A stretch of DNA of 64,000 nucleotides from Rhizobium leguminosarum (GTDB lineage: Bacteria; Pseudomonadota; Alphaproteobacteria; Rhizobiales; Rhizobiaceae), in contig NZ_JAGIOR010000001.1 in NCBI RefSeq assembly GCF_017876795.1, positions 3,374,501-3,438,500 of the forward strand. Reading direction: 5' to 3'. The notes beneath the pieces were generated by a model that did no database searches, had not been told where the DNA came from, and was given only the letters and a program-made list of their open reading frames with translations. Both the position numbers and the translations under genes were made by a program. This document shows, one piece after another, positions 25,164 to 33,848 of this stretch (positions within the stretch are counted from its first letter, which is position 1; each line of letters begins with the position of its first letter).

Positions 25164-26698
25164 CCGAACGCTTAGAATTCAAAGCCGCTTTCACGGTCGT
25201 CGACGATAGCGGCGCCATCGAAGGGAAGGCTTGGGACTTCACCAGCGCCGACCGCGTAGGCGACGTCATAGAGCCGGCAGCCTTCATCGGTGCTGTCGGC
25301 AAATCTGTCCCAATGCTTTTTGCACACGACCAAGCGCAAGCCGTTGGCGTGTGGGACAGCGTGACCGTTGAAGCCGATGGCCTGAAGGTCAAAGGAAAAC
25401 TGCTCGTCGACGAAGTCGCGCGAGCGAAGGAAGTGCGCGGCCTGGTGAAGGCTGGCGCGGTTACGGGCCTTTCGGTGGGCTTCATGACCAAAAAGGCCGC
25501 GCCCCGAAAAGGCGGCGGCCGCACCATCAGCGACCTGGATCTCGTTGAAGTTTCCATCGTCGCAGTACCAGCCCACCCGGGCGCACAAGTCTCCAGTGTT
25601 AAGGAACTCGAAATGACCACTGCTGCAACCGCAGAAAACAAGACCACTGAAACCGAAGTCAAGGCAGCCGATCTGAAGGCCGCGAACGACAACATTGCTG
25701 CGCTGACCAAGCGCCTCGAAGAAGCCGAAACCAAATTGGCCCGCCCCAACGTCATCACCGACAAAAAGGCTGAGCCGACAGACGAGGCTAAAGCCTTCGA
25801 CGCCTATCTGCGCCACGGCAAGGAAGCCGGCGTCGAGGAACTCAAGGCGCTCACCGTCTCGAGCGATCCGGCAGGCGGTTATCTTGCACCGGCGGAGTTC
25901 AGTGCTGAGTTTGTTCGCAATCTCGTGCAATACTCGCCCATTCGCCAGTATGCCAGCGTCCGCAGCACCGGCTCGCCTTCGGTGATCTACCCGGCCCGCA
26001 CCAGCGTGACCAACGCGAAGTGGAAAGGCGAGACACAGACGCAGGAAGGCAGCGAACCGGCATTCGGCCAAGCGGAGATCCCCGTCAATGAGCTGAACAC
26101 GTTCGTCGACATCTCCAACCAGTTGCTGGCTGACTCAGCCGGCGTAGCCGAGGCCGAAGTCCGCCTCGCTCTGGCTGAGGATTTCGGTCAAAAAGAAGGC
26201 CAGGCGTTCCTGACCGGCACCGGCGCATCGATGCCTATGGGCCTGCTCAAGGATCCAAACATCACCGTCGGCAAGACCACGGCGTCCGCTACAGCCATCG
26301 CGCCTGATGAGCTCATCGATCTCTATTTCAGCCTGCCGGCACTTTATCGCCAGAATGGCGTATGGGGCATGAACACGAAGACGCTCGCGGCCGTTCGCAA
26401 GCTGAAAGACGGCCAGGGCGCGTATCTCTATCAGAGCCCGCAGACAGTCGGCGAGCCGGCATCGCTACTTGGGCGGCCGATTGCCGAACTGCTCGAGATG
26501 GATGACATCGCAACGGGCAAGGATTCGGTCATCTTCGGTGATTTCTCGGGCTACCGGATCGTCGACCGCCTGTCGATGAGCATTCTGGCCAACCCGTACT
26601 TGCTTGCGACGAACGGCATCACCCGTTTCCACGCAACTCGCCGAGTTGGTGCAGCTGTTCTGCAGCCTGCCAAGTTCAAGAAGCTTCGCCAGGCTTAA
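25160..26698 (+). CDS. Fused prohead protease - HK97-type major capsid protein
   Basis: 512 aa. Residues 1-150 are a U35/S78 prohead protease: the likely catalytic His is in MLFAHDQAQ and the Ser in GAVTGLSVGF, with DLVEVSIVAVPAHPGA at the end of the fold. Residues about 160-210 are a scaffold-like coiled coil (IAALTKRLEEAETKLA). Residues about 230-512 are the HK97-fold major capsid: SDPAGGYLAPAEFSAEFVRN, then ASVRSTGSPSVIYPART, then the C-terminal FHATRRVGAAVLQPAKFKKL. An internal ATG at 25613 (residue 152) has AAGGA 7 bases upstream and would give a separate 361-aa capsid precursor. Confidence 0.92.
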   Translation: MTERLEFKAAFTVVDDSGAIEGKAWDFTSADRVGDVIEPAAFIGAVGKSVPMLFAHDQAQAVGVWDSVTVEADGLKVKGKLLVDEVARAKEVRGLVKAGAVTGLSVGFMTKKAAPRKGGGRTISDLDLVEVSIVAVPAHPGAQVSSVKELEMTTAATAENKTTETEVKAADLKAANDNIAALTKRLEEAETKLARPNVITDKKAEPTDEAKAFDAYLRHGKEAGVEELKALTVSSDPAGGYLAPAEFSAEFVRNLVQYSPIRQYASVRSTGSPSVIYPARTSVTNAKWKGETQTQEGSEPAFGQAEIPVNELNTFVDISNQLLADSAGVAEAEVRLALAEDFGQKEGQAFLTGTGASMPMGLLKDPNITVGKTTASATAIAPDELIDLYFSLPALYRQNGVWGMNTKTLAAVRKLKDGQGAYLYQSPQTVGEPASLLGRPIAELLEMDDIATGKDSVIFGDFSGYRIVDRLSMSILANPYLLATNGITRFHATRRVGAAVLQPAKFKKLRQA

Positions 26699-26751
26699 TC
26701 ACTATTGGGCGCCCATCGTGGCGCCCTTCCTCTTTCTGGAAGGAATTATCT

Positions 26752-27132
26752 ATGCGTTCCATCGCAGCAAACATCGGCGCTAAGTCCTCGATCGACCCCG
26801 CCGTGCAGGCCGCCAGCGCCAACGGCACTGGCATTGATACCCTTGGGTACAACAGCCTGGCATTCATCGTGCAGACCGGCGCAATCGTCGGTTCTGGCGT
26901 GTTCGGCGTTAGCCTTGAAGACTCGGACGATAACGCCACATTCGCGGCCGTCGCTGCCGAACAGGTCAAGAGCAATGCACCGGCCACCCTCGTTGCCAGT
27001 TCCTCCTATAAGGTGGGCTACCACGGCTTCAAGCGTTACGTGCGCCCCGTCCTGACCAAGGCATCCGGCACGTCGATTGCGGCAGGTGTGTCTGCCGTCC
27101 TCGGTGGCGCATCGCAGCGCCCCGTTGCCTAA
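26752..27132 (+). CDS. Hypothetical virion-type protein downstream of the capsid gene
   Basis: 126 aa, MRSIAANIGAKSSIDPAVQAAS, rich in Ala, Ser and Val with a predicted beta-rich core (NSLAFIVQTGAIVGSGVFGVSLEDSDD, SYKVGYHGFKRYVRPVLTKASG). AAGGA lies 7 bases before the ATG. Position directly after the capsid suggests a head decoration or stabilisation protein, but this is inference. Confidence 0.6.
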   Translation: MRSIAANIGAKSSIDPAVQAASANGTGIDTLGYNSLAFIVQTGAIVGSGVFGVSLEDSDDNATFAAVAAEQVKSNAPATLVASSSYKVGYHGFKRYVRPVLTKASGTSIAAGVSAVLGGASQRPVA

Positions 27133-27484
27133 TGTCATCTGTGCCTGTGGCTTTGCTGTAGCCAAAGGGACTAAATGCGATTGCCGCCAACGTGCGGCAG
27201 TCGCAGCCCAACGCGCCAACGATGCGGCACGTGGCAGCGCGGCCAGCCGAGGCTATGACGGCAAGTGGGCACGTGAGTCCAAGGCCTGGTTGGCTGCTCT
27301 CGGCTCGCCTCTATGCGCGTGTGGATGTGGACAGCCTGCAACTATGGTTGATCACATCATCGCCCCGAAAGGCGACATGAAGCTGTTCTGGAGCCGATCA
27401 AACTGGCAACCCTTCAATGGCATCTGCAACAGGCGCAAGGCGATCGAGAGCGAAGGTGGATTCGGCCGCAAGCCAAGGGTGTGA
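27125..27484 (+). CDS. HNH endonuclease
   Basis: About 119 aa from a TTG at 27125 that overlaps the previous stop; this start is uncertain because no Shine-Dalgarno is evident. N-terminal zinc-ribbon cysteines (ICACG...KCDC), then GYDGKWARESKAWLA, and the HNH core: CGCGQPATMVDHIIAPKGD with NWQPFNGICNRRKAIE. HNH nucleases of this type assist terminase cleavage in HK97-like phages and in capsid-encoding satellites. It lies in the head module, as expected. Confidence 0.75.
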   Translation: MPNVICACGFAVAKGTKCDCRQRAAVAAQRANDAARGSAASRGYDGKWARESKAWLAALGSPLCACGCGQPATMVDHIIAPKGDMKLFWSRSNWQPFNGICNRRKAIESEGGFGRKPRV

Positions 27485-27590
27485 CCAAAATGTCACAAAA
27501 AGGCGGGGTCGGGTCGCATTTTAAGCCGATCGGCCAAGGACCAGCGTGGGTCCACAACTCGCAATAACCTCTAATTGGGAATCTCAGCCT

Positions 27591-27911
27591 ATGGCAATCG
27601 TGACTCTGGCGGAAGCCAAGGCGCACCTGCGTATCGATTTCAACGAAGACGACAGCTTGATTGAAGGCAAGATCGACGCGGCGCAGGCCCATCTCGAGAC
27701 CCTTCTTGGCTTCAAACTCGACGACGTAAAGTTTCCCGACACCGATGACGCCGACTTCCCCGACACCGTTCCTGCCGATCTCCATCAGGCAGTCCTGCTG
27801 TTGCTTGGGCACTGGTACGAGAACAGGGAAGCAACGGGCTCGAACCTGTTCGAGGTTCCAATGAGCGTTTGGGATGTTGTCAGGGAGCGGCGGAGCTACG
27901 CGTTCGAATGA
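27591..27911 (+). CDS. Head-tail connector protein (gp6-like)
   Basis: 106 aa. Pattern of the Phage_gp6/YqbG connector family: MAIVTLAEAKAHLRIDFNEDDSLIEGKIDAAQAHLETLLGF, then PADLHQAVLLLLGHWYENREA. These form a ring below the portal. The next gene overlaps its stop (ATGA). Confidence 0.8.
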   Translation: MAIVTLAEAKAHLRIDFNEDDSLIEGKIDAAQAHLETLLGFKLDDVKFPDTDDADFPDTVPADLHQAVLLLLGHWYENREATGSNLFEVPMSVWDVVRERRSYAFE

Positions 27912-28183
27912 CCGAAGTTACATTCGAAATCATCAAGATGCGACCAGCCAGTGGCATGCTTGAAAGCGGATCCGAGATCGTTGCGACCTTCGATGTCGAC
28001 GCTTTCCCCTTCCGCATTTGGCACGTGCAGGTTCGCAGGCGCCCGTCTGGCGAGCTTGTCGCCGCGCTACCGGGCCGAACCAATGGCGGGATCTCGATCG
28101 CATCGCCGGAACTGATCGAGGCCATCCGGGCGGAGGGTGTCGCGGTTTATAAGGAGACGTTTGGCGATGGCCAGAGGACGTAA
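27908..28183 (+). CDS. Probable head completion/connector-module protein
   Basis: 91 aa: MTEVTFEIIKMRPASGMLESGSEIVATFDVDAFPFRIWHVQVRRR, then ISIASPELIEAIRAEGV. It overlaps the connector gene by 4 bases and the small terminase by 17. Size and position fit a connector-type component, but the sequence itself gives no clear family. Confidence 0.55.
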   Translation: MTEVTFEIIKMRPASGMLESGSEIVATFDVDAFPFRIWHVQVRRRPSGELVAALPGRTNGGISIASPELIEAIRAEGVAVYKETFGDGQRT

Positions 28184-28574
28184 GGCCGCGGTCACCGCGC
28201 TAGATGGCGCTCTTTCCAGAGCTCCGTCGGCACCATCGTGGTTGCCCTCCCACGCCAAAGCGGAATGGCGCCGCGTCATGCCGCAACTCGTCGCCGATCG
28301 AAAGATTGCGGCGCATGAGCTCGGCACCGTCGAGGCGTACTGCCTTGCAGTCGCGAATATGCGGCAAGCGGAGGCGATCGTCGCGAAGGATGGCCCGACA
28401 TACGTGTCACCGACCGGTGAGCTGAAGCGTCACCCAGCAACCACACTCGTTAAAGAAGCCGTCGAGGCCTCACGCAGGCTGGCCGCAGAGCTCGGATTGA
28501 CGCCCGCAAGCAGAACCAAGAACAAGGGAGGCGCCGCAGGGAATGATGAAGACGACGCCCTCGGGGATATCTGA
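28167..28574 (+). CDS. Terminase small subunit, P27 family
   Basis: 135 aa from ATG 28167. P27-type features: ARGRKAAVTALDGA, then PSWLPSHAKAEWRRVMPQLVADRKIAAHELGTVEAYCLAVANMRQAEAIVAKDGPTYV, then RHPATTLVKEAVEASRRLAAELGLTPASR. It recognises the packaging site. The large subunit starts within its last codons. Its place after the capsid and connectors, rather than before the portal, is unusual. Confidence 0.85.
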   Translation: MARGRKAAVTALDGALSRAPSAPSWLPSHAKAEWRRVMPQLVADRKIAAHELGTVEAYCLAVANMRQAEAIVAKDGPTYVSPTGELKRHPATTLVKEAVEASRRLAAELGLTPASRTKNKGGAAGNDEDDALGDI

Positions 28575-29728
28575 ACAGAGTGGACAAGTTGTCCAAACTG
28601 GGCGAATTTCGCCCAGTTACCCTGCTTGGATCTTCGACGACAGCCCCATCCCAGACCCGCACGGCAAAGGTGAGCGCGCCGTAGCCTTCCTGAAGGCCCT
28701 ACGCCATCCCAAGTCCACCCTGCCTGGCCGGCAGTTCCAGCTGGACCGCTGGCAGGAACGGATAATCCGCAAGGTATACGGCGACACCAAGCCGGATGGA
28801 ACGCGGCGGATCAAGACGGTCTTTGCCCTCATTCCTCGAGGCAACCGCAAAACAACGCTCGGCGCCGCACTTGCGATGCTGCATTTGGGTCCAGAACGCA
28901 TTCCCGGTTCGCAGGTGGTGAGCTCGGCGGTCGACCGCGACCAGGCGCGAATTGCTCTTGAAGAGATGAAGGGCGTGATCGGTGCGCACCCCCGCACGGC
29001 CGAGGCGTTTCAGATCCAGGATACGAAAAACCGCATTGTGCATCGGAAGTCGTCCGCATTCTATCGGGCAATGTCCGCCGACGCGGCAACGGCCCACGGC
29101 CGCACGCCCGTATTTGCCCTCGTCGACGAGCTCCACGCCTGGAAGAAGCGAGATCTATGGGATGCGATTAAGACCGGCCTTGTGAAGACACCGGGAAGCT
29201 TGCTGGTGGTCACTACCACGGCAGGCATCGGGCATGAAAACATTGCCCATGAAATGTACAAGTACGCGTCGGCGGTCGCATCAGGTGCGATCGTCGACGA
29301 CGCGTTCCTGCCTGTCCTGTTCGAGGCCGACGAGGACGAAGACTGGCGCGATGAGGCTGTTTGGCGCCGCGTAAACCCTGGCCTGTCATGCGTGCCGCCG
29401 TACCCTGATATTGACGGCATGCGGCAGATGGTGCGCGAGGCAGAGCACCGGCCGGCCGATCGCGAGATGTTTCGCCAACTTCACTTGAACGTTTGGCTCG
29501 ACGGCGCGGCAAATCCAGAATGGTCTCTCGACGTCTGGGACGAGAACGCCGGCCAGCTCGACCTGACAGCGCTTGAGGGGCGGCCGGCATGGATCGGTGT
29601 CGACTTAGGGCCTGAGACGGAACAAACGATTCGTTAGATCTTGGTAGATTACTTGGTGTAGAGATGAGCGATGCTGGACGGAGGTTAAACTTTCTGATTC
29701 AGTGGGCGAATGAATTTGAGCGACCTGG

Positions 29729-30976
29729 ATGATTGATATCGCGGCGATCAAAGCTCGCTTTGAGACGCTTGCGCCTTATCTCGATGAGCGGGCACGGCGT
29801 TTGTTGGCGGCAACCGAGGCTCGCGCGGCGGGCCGGGGTGGAGTGACGGCGGTTTCGGCGGCGACCGGCGTTGCGCGCAGTACGATCGGGCGCGGTCTTA
29901 CGGAGTTGCGGACCGCAGATGCACGACTGGAACGCCGGGTTCGGCGGCCGGGCGGCGGCCGCAGGCCAAAGATCGAGACTGAGCCGGGCCTCTTGGCTGC
30001 ACTTGAAGAATTGGTTCAATCGGCGATCCGTGGCGATCCTGAAGCAGCATTGTTGTGGGTGAGCAGAAGCCAGCGCCACCTTGCCGGCGCATTGGCACAA
30101 CGCGGCTTTACGGCCAGCCAGAAGTTGGTTGGTCGGCTGCTGCGCAAGCTTGGCTTCAGCCTCCAGGCCAACAAGAAGACCTTGGAGGGGGCGTCTCATC
30201 CTGACCGCGACACCCAGTTCGAACACATCAACGAGAAGATCAAGCAGTTCCAGGCGGCCGGCCAGGCCGCCATTTCGGTCGACACAAAGAAAAAGGAGCT
30301 GGTTGGCGATTTCAAGAACGGCGGGCGTGAGCTGCGTCCCAAAGGCGGCCCCGAACCCGTGCGCGTTCACGACTTCAAGATACCCGAACTCGGCAAGGTC
30401 GCACCTTACGGCGTCTACGACATCACCAACAACTCGGGTTGGGTGAATGTCGGCATCGATCATGACACCGCCGCCTTTGCCGTAGAGAGCATTCGACGGT
30501 GGTGGAATGTCTTGGGAAAGAGCCGCTATCCTGGTTCAACCGGTCTACTCATTACCGCCGATTGCGGTGGCAGCAACGGGGCCCGTGTGCGACTGTGGAA
30601 GCGCGAGCTTCAATCATTCGCCAATGAAACTGGGTTAGCTATCACGGTCGCTCACCACCCGCCGGGGACCAGCAAATGGAACCGCATAGAACACCGGCTA
30701 TTTGCATTCATCACACAGAATTGGCGCGGCAAGCCCCTCGTCAGTCATGAGGTCATCGTTCAACTGATCGGGGCCACGACGACGGCCAACGGGCTCGACG
30801 TTCAATGTTGCCTCGACGAAAATGACTATCCCAAGGCCATCAAGATCACCGATGCTGAAATGAATGCAATCAATATTGATCGTGATCCCTTCCACGGTGA
30901 GTGGAACTACACGATTTCGCCCACCTCCGTTGTGTCCGATAGCGCTATCGCCGAGAGTGTTGCCGATGATCGATGA
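29729..30976 (+). CDS. ISAzo13 family transposase (copy 1)
   Basis: 415 aa, the usual size. N-terminal HTH region LLAATEARAAGRGGVTAVSAATGVARSTIGRGLTEL; DDE core with ISVDTKKKELVGDFKNGG (first Asp), LLITADCGGSNGARVRLWKREL (second Asp) and HHPPGTSKWNRIEHRLFAFITQNW (Glu). The frame is intact and the other copy differs silently, so both should be functional. The next small gene overlaps its stop by 11 bases. Confidence 0.93.
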   Translation: MIDIAAIKARFETLAPYLDERARRLLAATEARAAGRGGVTAVSAATGVARSTIGRGLTELRTADARLERRVRRPGGGRRPKIETEPGLLAALEELVQSAIRGDPEAALLWVSRSQRHLAGALAQRGFTASQKLVGRLLRKLGFSLQANKKTLEGASHPDRDTQFEHINEKIKQFQAAGQAAISVDTKKKELVGDFKNGGRELRPKGGPEPVRVHDFKIPELGKVAPYGVYDITNNSGWVNVGIDHDTAAFAVESIRRWWNVLGKSRYPGSTGLLITADCGGSNGARVRLWKRELQSFANETGLAITVAHHPPGTSKWNRIEHRLFAFITQNWRGKPLVSHEVIVQLIGATTTANGLDVQCCLDENDYPKAIKITDAEMNAINIDRDPFHGEWNYTISPTSVVSDSAIAESVADDR

Positions 30977-31307
30977 TCCTGAGAAAACCGATCACCTTGT
31001 TCGTGAACTCGAGGCGTCACTTCCCCTCGAAACGAGGCTGTCTCAAACGCTTAAAATAACGCTGACCAAGCAATCCCCGGATCTCGAGATCCCCGATGGT
31101 TGCAACGTGACAAGCCTTTTCTACATGGGAGAAGAGGGCGGGATTGTGTGCGCGTTGGACATCGGCGGACCGGAAACCAAAACCCCCTGCATCGTCTCCA
31201 TCACGCATCTCATCTTTAACAAACGGATGCCGCCGTTCCGGCAAATCGACGCCTATCAACGGCACCGTATCAAGAAGCTCAAACAGCAAAACGGTCGCAA
31301 CTACTGA
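30966..31307 (+). CDS. Accessory small gene of the ISAzo13 element (copy 1)
   Basis: 113 aa from ATG 30966: MIDDPEKTDHLVRELEASLP, then DGCNVTSLFYMGEEGGIVCALD, then a basic C-terminus (YQRHRIKKLKQQNGRNY). It overlaps the transposase stop and is conserved in the second copy, so it belongs to the element. A role in regulation or DNA binding is only inference. Confidence 0.6.
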   Translation: MIDDPEKTDHLVRELEASLPLETRLSQTLKITLTKQSPDLEIPDGCNVTSLFYMGEEGGIVCALDIGGPETKTPCIVSITHLIFNKRMPPFRQIDAYQRHRIKKLKQQNGRNY

Positions 31308-32042
31308 CCTTCAATCCGGACATAAGCCAGACACCGGTTTGTCAAAATATGCAGTGCTTATATGGCGTCAGATCCTTAGCCAAACGCATCGACCTCGCCG
31401 CGGTTGCAATGGCCGTTCCTATGGAGGACGGCAGGATCGCCCTTCACGTCCAAACGTTTTGCCCAGAGGGCGCCATTCGCCGCCGAACTGACGGCGTGCC
31501 GTATGCGCTCTGGCGCGATCAAGGCTGGCTTACCGCAACACCGGGCGACACGATCGACCTGGACATGATCGAAAACTACATTCGCGAACTGGCCGAGCGC
31601 TTCCAAGTCGAGGAAGTTGCGTTCGATCGGTGGCACGCTCAGGACGTTATGAAAAGCTTGGAAGACGACGGCCTGCCCGTTGCCGAATTCCCGCAAAACA
31701 TTTCCACGTTTGCGCGGCCAGTCATCGACTTCGAGGCGACCATGTTTGACCGCAAGTTTGTTCACGGCGGCAATCCGCTCCTCAGATGGGCTGTCGGCAA
31801 TGTGGTTCTCTACACCGATGCCAGCGGCAACCGGCGTCCCGTAAAGGAAAGATCTATCGACAAAATCGACCCTGCAGTCGCGGCCATAATCTCAGCCGGC
31901 CGCGCCATCCAAGGGGCATCCGGCCGCAGTTCATACGAAGATGCTGACATGAGCGATTTGTCGCTCTTCGCCGTCTAGCCCACCCCGCCTATCCACAACC
32001 GCGCTCTGGCCAACAGCCGGAGCGCATTTCTATGGAGCCACT

Positions 32043-32294
32043 ATGGCAGAGAATTCATCAACTATCGGGGCAGATGGCCCGATACTCCATACCGACCCGA
32101 AAAGCGCCGGATCAGAATCCACGCTAGCCATCACAGCAGACGGCAGCAAGCAGCATGTCGCCGACTTCGTAGAGGTGGTCGATGCCGGCGGCGTTGGCGA
32201 TTTGGCCGGCCAGGTCGATGACTTCGGATCGATCACCGAAGACGTCACTTATTCTGATCAGGATTGGGGATTTGTAGCATGGGACGGCAAGTAA
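32043..32294 (+). CDS. Small acidic hypothetical protein upstream of the spike gene
   Basis: 83 aa, acidic: MAENSSTIGADGPILHTDPKSAGSESTLAITADGSKQHVADF, ending YSDQDWGFVAWDGK. GGAG lies 5 bases before the ATG. It overlaps the following spike gene by 16 bases, which suggests coupled expression and a structural or chaperone role. No family recognised. Confidence 0.6.
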   Translation: MAENSSTIGADGPILHTDPKSAGSESTLAITADGSKQHVADFVEVVDAGGVGDLAGQVDDFGSITEDVTYSDQDWGFVAWDGK

Positions 32295-33838
32295 GACTTC
32301 GCCGCGGCACGACCGCGGCGCACTCGGCTTTCATCGGAGCGCAAGGCGAGATGACTGTCGACACAACGAAAAAGACTGCCGTGGTGCACGATGGTGTCAC
32401 TCCAGGCGGATGGCCGCTCGCGCTGGAGGGCTCTGTATCAATTCTACAGGAGAATTCCACCTTCGTCGCCACGAGGTCTGCGGCAAGGGCGCTAACCCCT
32501 GATGTCGCTTCAGAGTTTATTCAGACGGCGGGATTTTACGCCGCTGGCGATAGAGGAGCAGCACTTTACAAAAAGGTTGCCCCCGAACCATCCCACAATG
32601 GGAAATTTTCGATCACCCTCTCCGATGGCATCAGCCAAGTTTGGTATGAGCTGGTGTGCGATGAGGCCAACGTCCTCACCTTTGGCGCCGTGAACACCGG
32701 TAGCTCGACGCTATTATCAACTCGTTACGCGACACTTGCCGATGCGCAGAAGGATTATCCGAACGCCTCAGCGCTGACCCAGCAAATCAATGATTTGGCT
32801 GTGGCGAATGCCCTTGGTTACGCAGCCGCAAAACATAAAACCTTCTTTGGGTTTGGTCCATTTCCGAATGCATTCCCGGTGTTTTTTCCAGAGGGTGGCT
32901 ATTACATTACGTCGATCGCTCAGATCACCATTTCGTCGCATATCTACGGGGCGGGTGTCGGCGTCACGTCTCTTCTGTTTGCCGGCGCTGCCGGCTGGTC
33001 GTTCTCGCTTGCGGATAACGATTTCGTCGAGATGCACGATCTCGATCTGTTGTCGGTAGGGCCGAACACGGGGACGGCAATTTCCATCTCCGGTAGTTCG
33101 GGGCAAGACGTCAGGAACGTTGCCAACATTCACGACATTCTGATTTCTTCGTGGGGTCCGACGAACTACTGGAACAAGGGCGTCTTCCTTCAGAATGTGG
33201 GAGACTCGTTCTTCGAGCGAGTGCGCGTCCAATCCTCTAGTGTCTCGCATTGGGTGACTTCTGGATTTGAGATCGGCACTCGATGCATCGACAACCACTT
33301 CAGCGAGTGCGCGGTTCAGGGCGCCACAAATGCGATCCTTATCGCCGGCGACTCCTGTGAGGGGCTACGTGTAGAAGACTGCACCTTCATTGCTGTCGCA
33401 TATGGCGTCCGCAAAACGTCATCCGGCGGCAACCCTCCACACTGGGCGATCCGCGGAACTCACATTGCGGCTTACCGCTCTGCCGTAAACATGTCGCACT
33501 GCTCGACGGTCATCATCGGCGAATGCTTGTTCTACCTCACTGACCAAGCCGGCGTTCCAACTCAGAATAATGATGTCTGCGTTTATCTCGACAATTGTTC
33601 TGGGGTGAGAGTCATCGATAGCGAGTTGGGCGGTCAGAACGACGGCCTCTTCCAGTACGGTGTGGTGCTGGCAAATTGCCTGAATGTCTATCTGGCTGGC
33701 CTATACTTCGCCTTCTTTGACATAGGGATCAGCGTCAGCGCGTCAACGACGAATGGCTTCATCCTTTATCCCACGAGCTTCAGCGTTGGCACTTTGGTGT
33801 CAAACTCTGGCGCCAACGTTATTGTTAAAACATCCTAA
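32279..33838 (+). CDS. Tail spike-like protein with right-handed beta-helix
   Basis: 519 aa. Residues 1-50 form a docking domain, MGRQVRLRRGTTAAHSAFIG, then EMTVDTTKKTAVVHDGVTPGG, also present in the next gene. Residues about 180-500 show parallel beta-helix features (VFFPEGGYYITSIAQITISSHIYGAGVGVTSLLF, FFERVRVQSSS, CSTVIIGECLFYL), as in pectate-lyase-like phage spikes that bind or cleave surface polysaccharide. It overlaps the 83-aa gene. It is one of the few receptor-recognition candidates in the element. Confidence 0.8.
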   Translation: MGRQVRLRRGTTAAHSAFIGAQGEMTVDTTKKTAVVHDGVTPGGWPLALEGSVSILQENSTFVATRSAARALTPDVASEFIQTAGFYAAGDRGAALYKKVAPEPSHNGKFSITLSDGISQVWYELVCDEANVLTFGAVNTGSSTLLSTRYATLADAQKDYPNASALTQQINDLAVANALGYAAAKHKTFFGFGPFPNAFPVFFPEGGYYITSIAQITISSHIYGAGVGVTSLLFAGAAGWSFSLADNDFVEMHDLDLLSVGPNTGTAISISGSSGQDVRNVANIHDILISSWGPTNYWNKGVFLQNVGDSFFERVRVQSSSVSHWVTSGFEIGTRCIDNHFSECAVQGATNAILIAGDSCEGLRVEDCTFIAVAYGVRKTSSGGNPPHWAIRGTHIAAYRSAVNMSHCSTVIIGECLFYLTDQAGVPTQNNDVCVYLDNCSGVRVIDSELGGQNDGLFQYGVVLANCLNVYLAGLYFAFFDIGISVSASTTNGFILYPTSFSVGTLVSNSGANVIVKTS

Positions 33839-33848
33839 GATTCAGCAG

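Larger units (their letters stand above)
29609..31374 (+). mobile_element. ISAzo13-family insertion sequence, copy 1
   Basis: 1,766 bp flanked by CTTAG (29604-29608 and 31375-31379), probably the target duplication. A copy of the same length lies at 43967-45732, also between CTTAG copies. The ends show a weak inverted similarity (GGCCTGAGACG against GATCTGACGC). I noticed one difference between the copies: T at 30037 against C at 44395, silent. It interrupts the large terminase gene. Confidence 0.85.
28543..31978 (+). pseudogene. Terminase large subunit, split by an ISAzo13-family element
   Basis: The 5' part (28543 to about 29608) encodes the ATPase: Walker A-like PRGNRKTT and Walker B FALVDELHAW, followed by TTTAGI. 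It runs through NPEWSLDVWDENAGQLDLTALEGRPAWIGVDL, which holds the first aspartate of the RNase H-like nuclease. The 3' part (31375-31978) continues AKRIDLAAVAMAVP...DEVAFDRW-type nuclease sequence (EEVAFDRWHAQDVMK) to DLSLFAV. Removing 29609-31374 plus one CTTAG copy restores VDL-AKRID in frame. As it stands the N-terminal product would end after nine foreign residues, so packaging ability is lost. Confidence 0.9.

Noticed and set aside
31308..31374. Independent gene start for the terminase 3' fragment at 31349
   Set aside because: That start lies within the IS right end; the real frame is the continuation of terL across the insertion.
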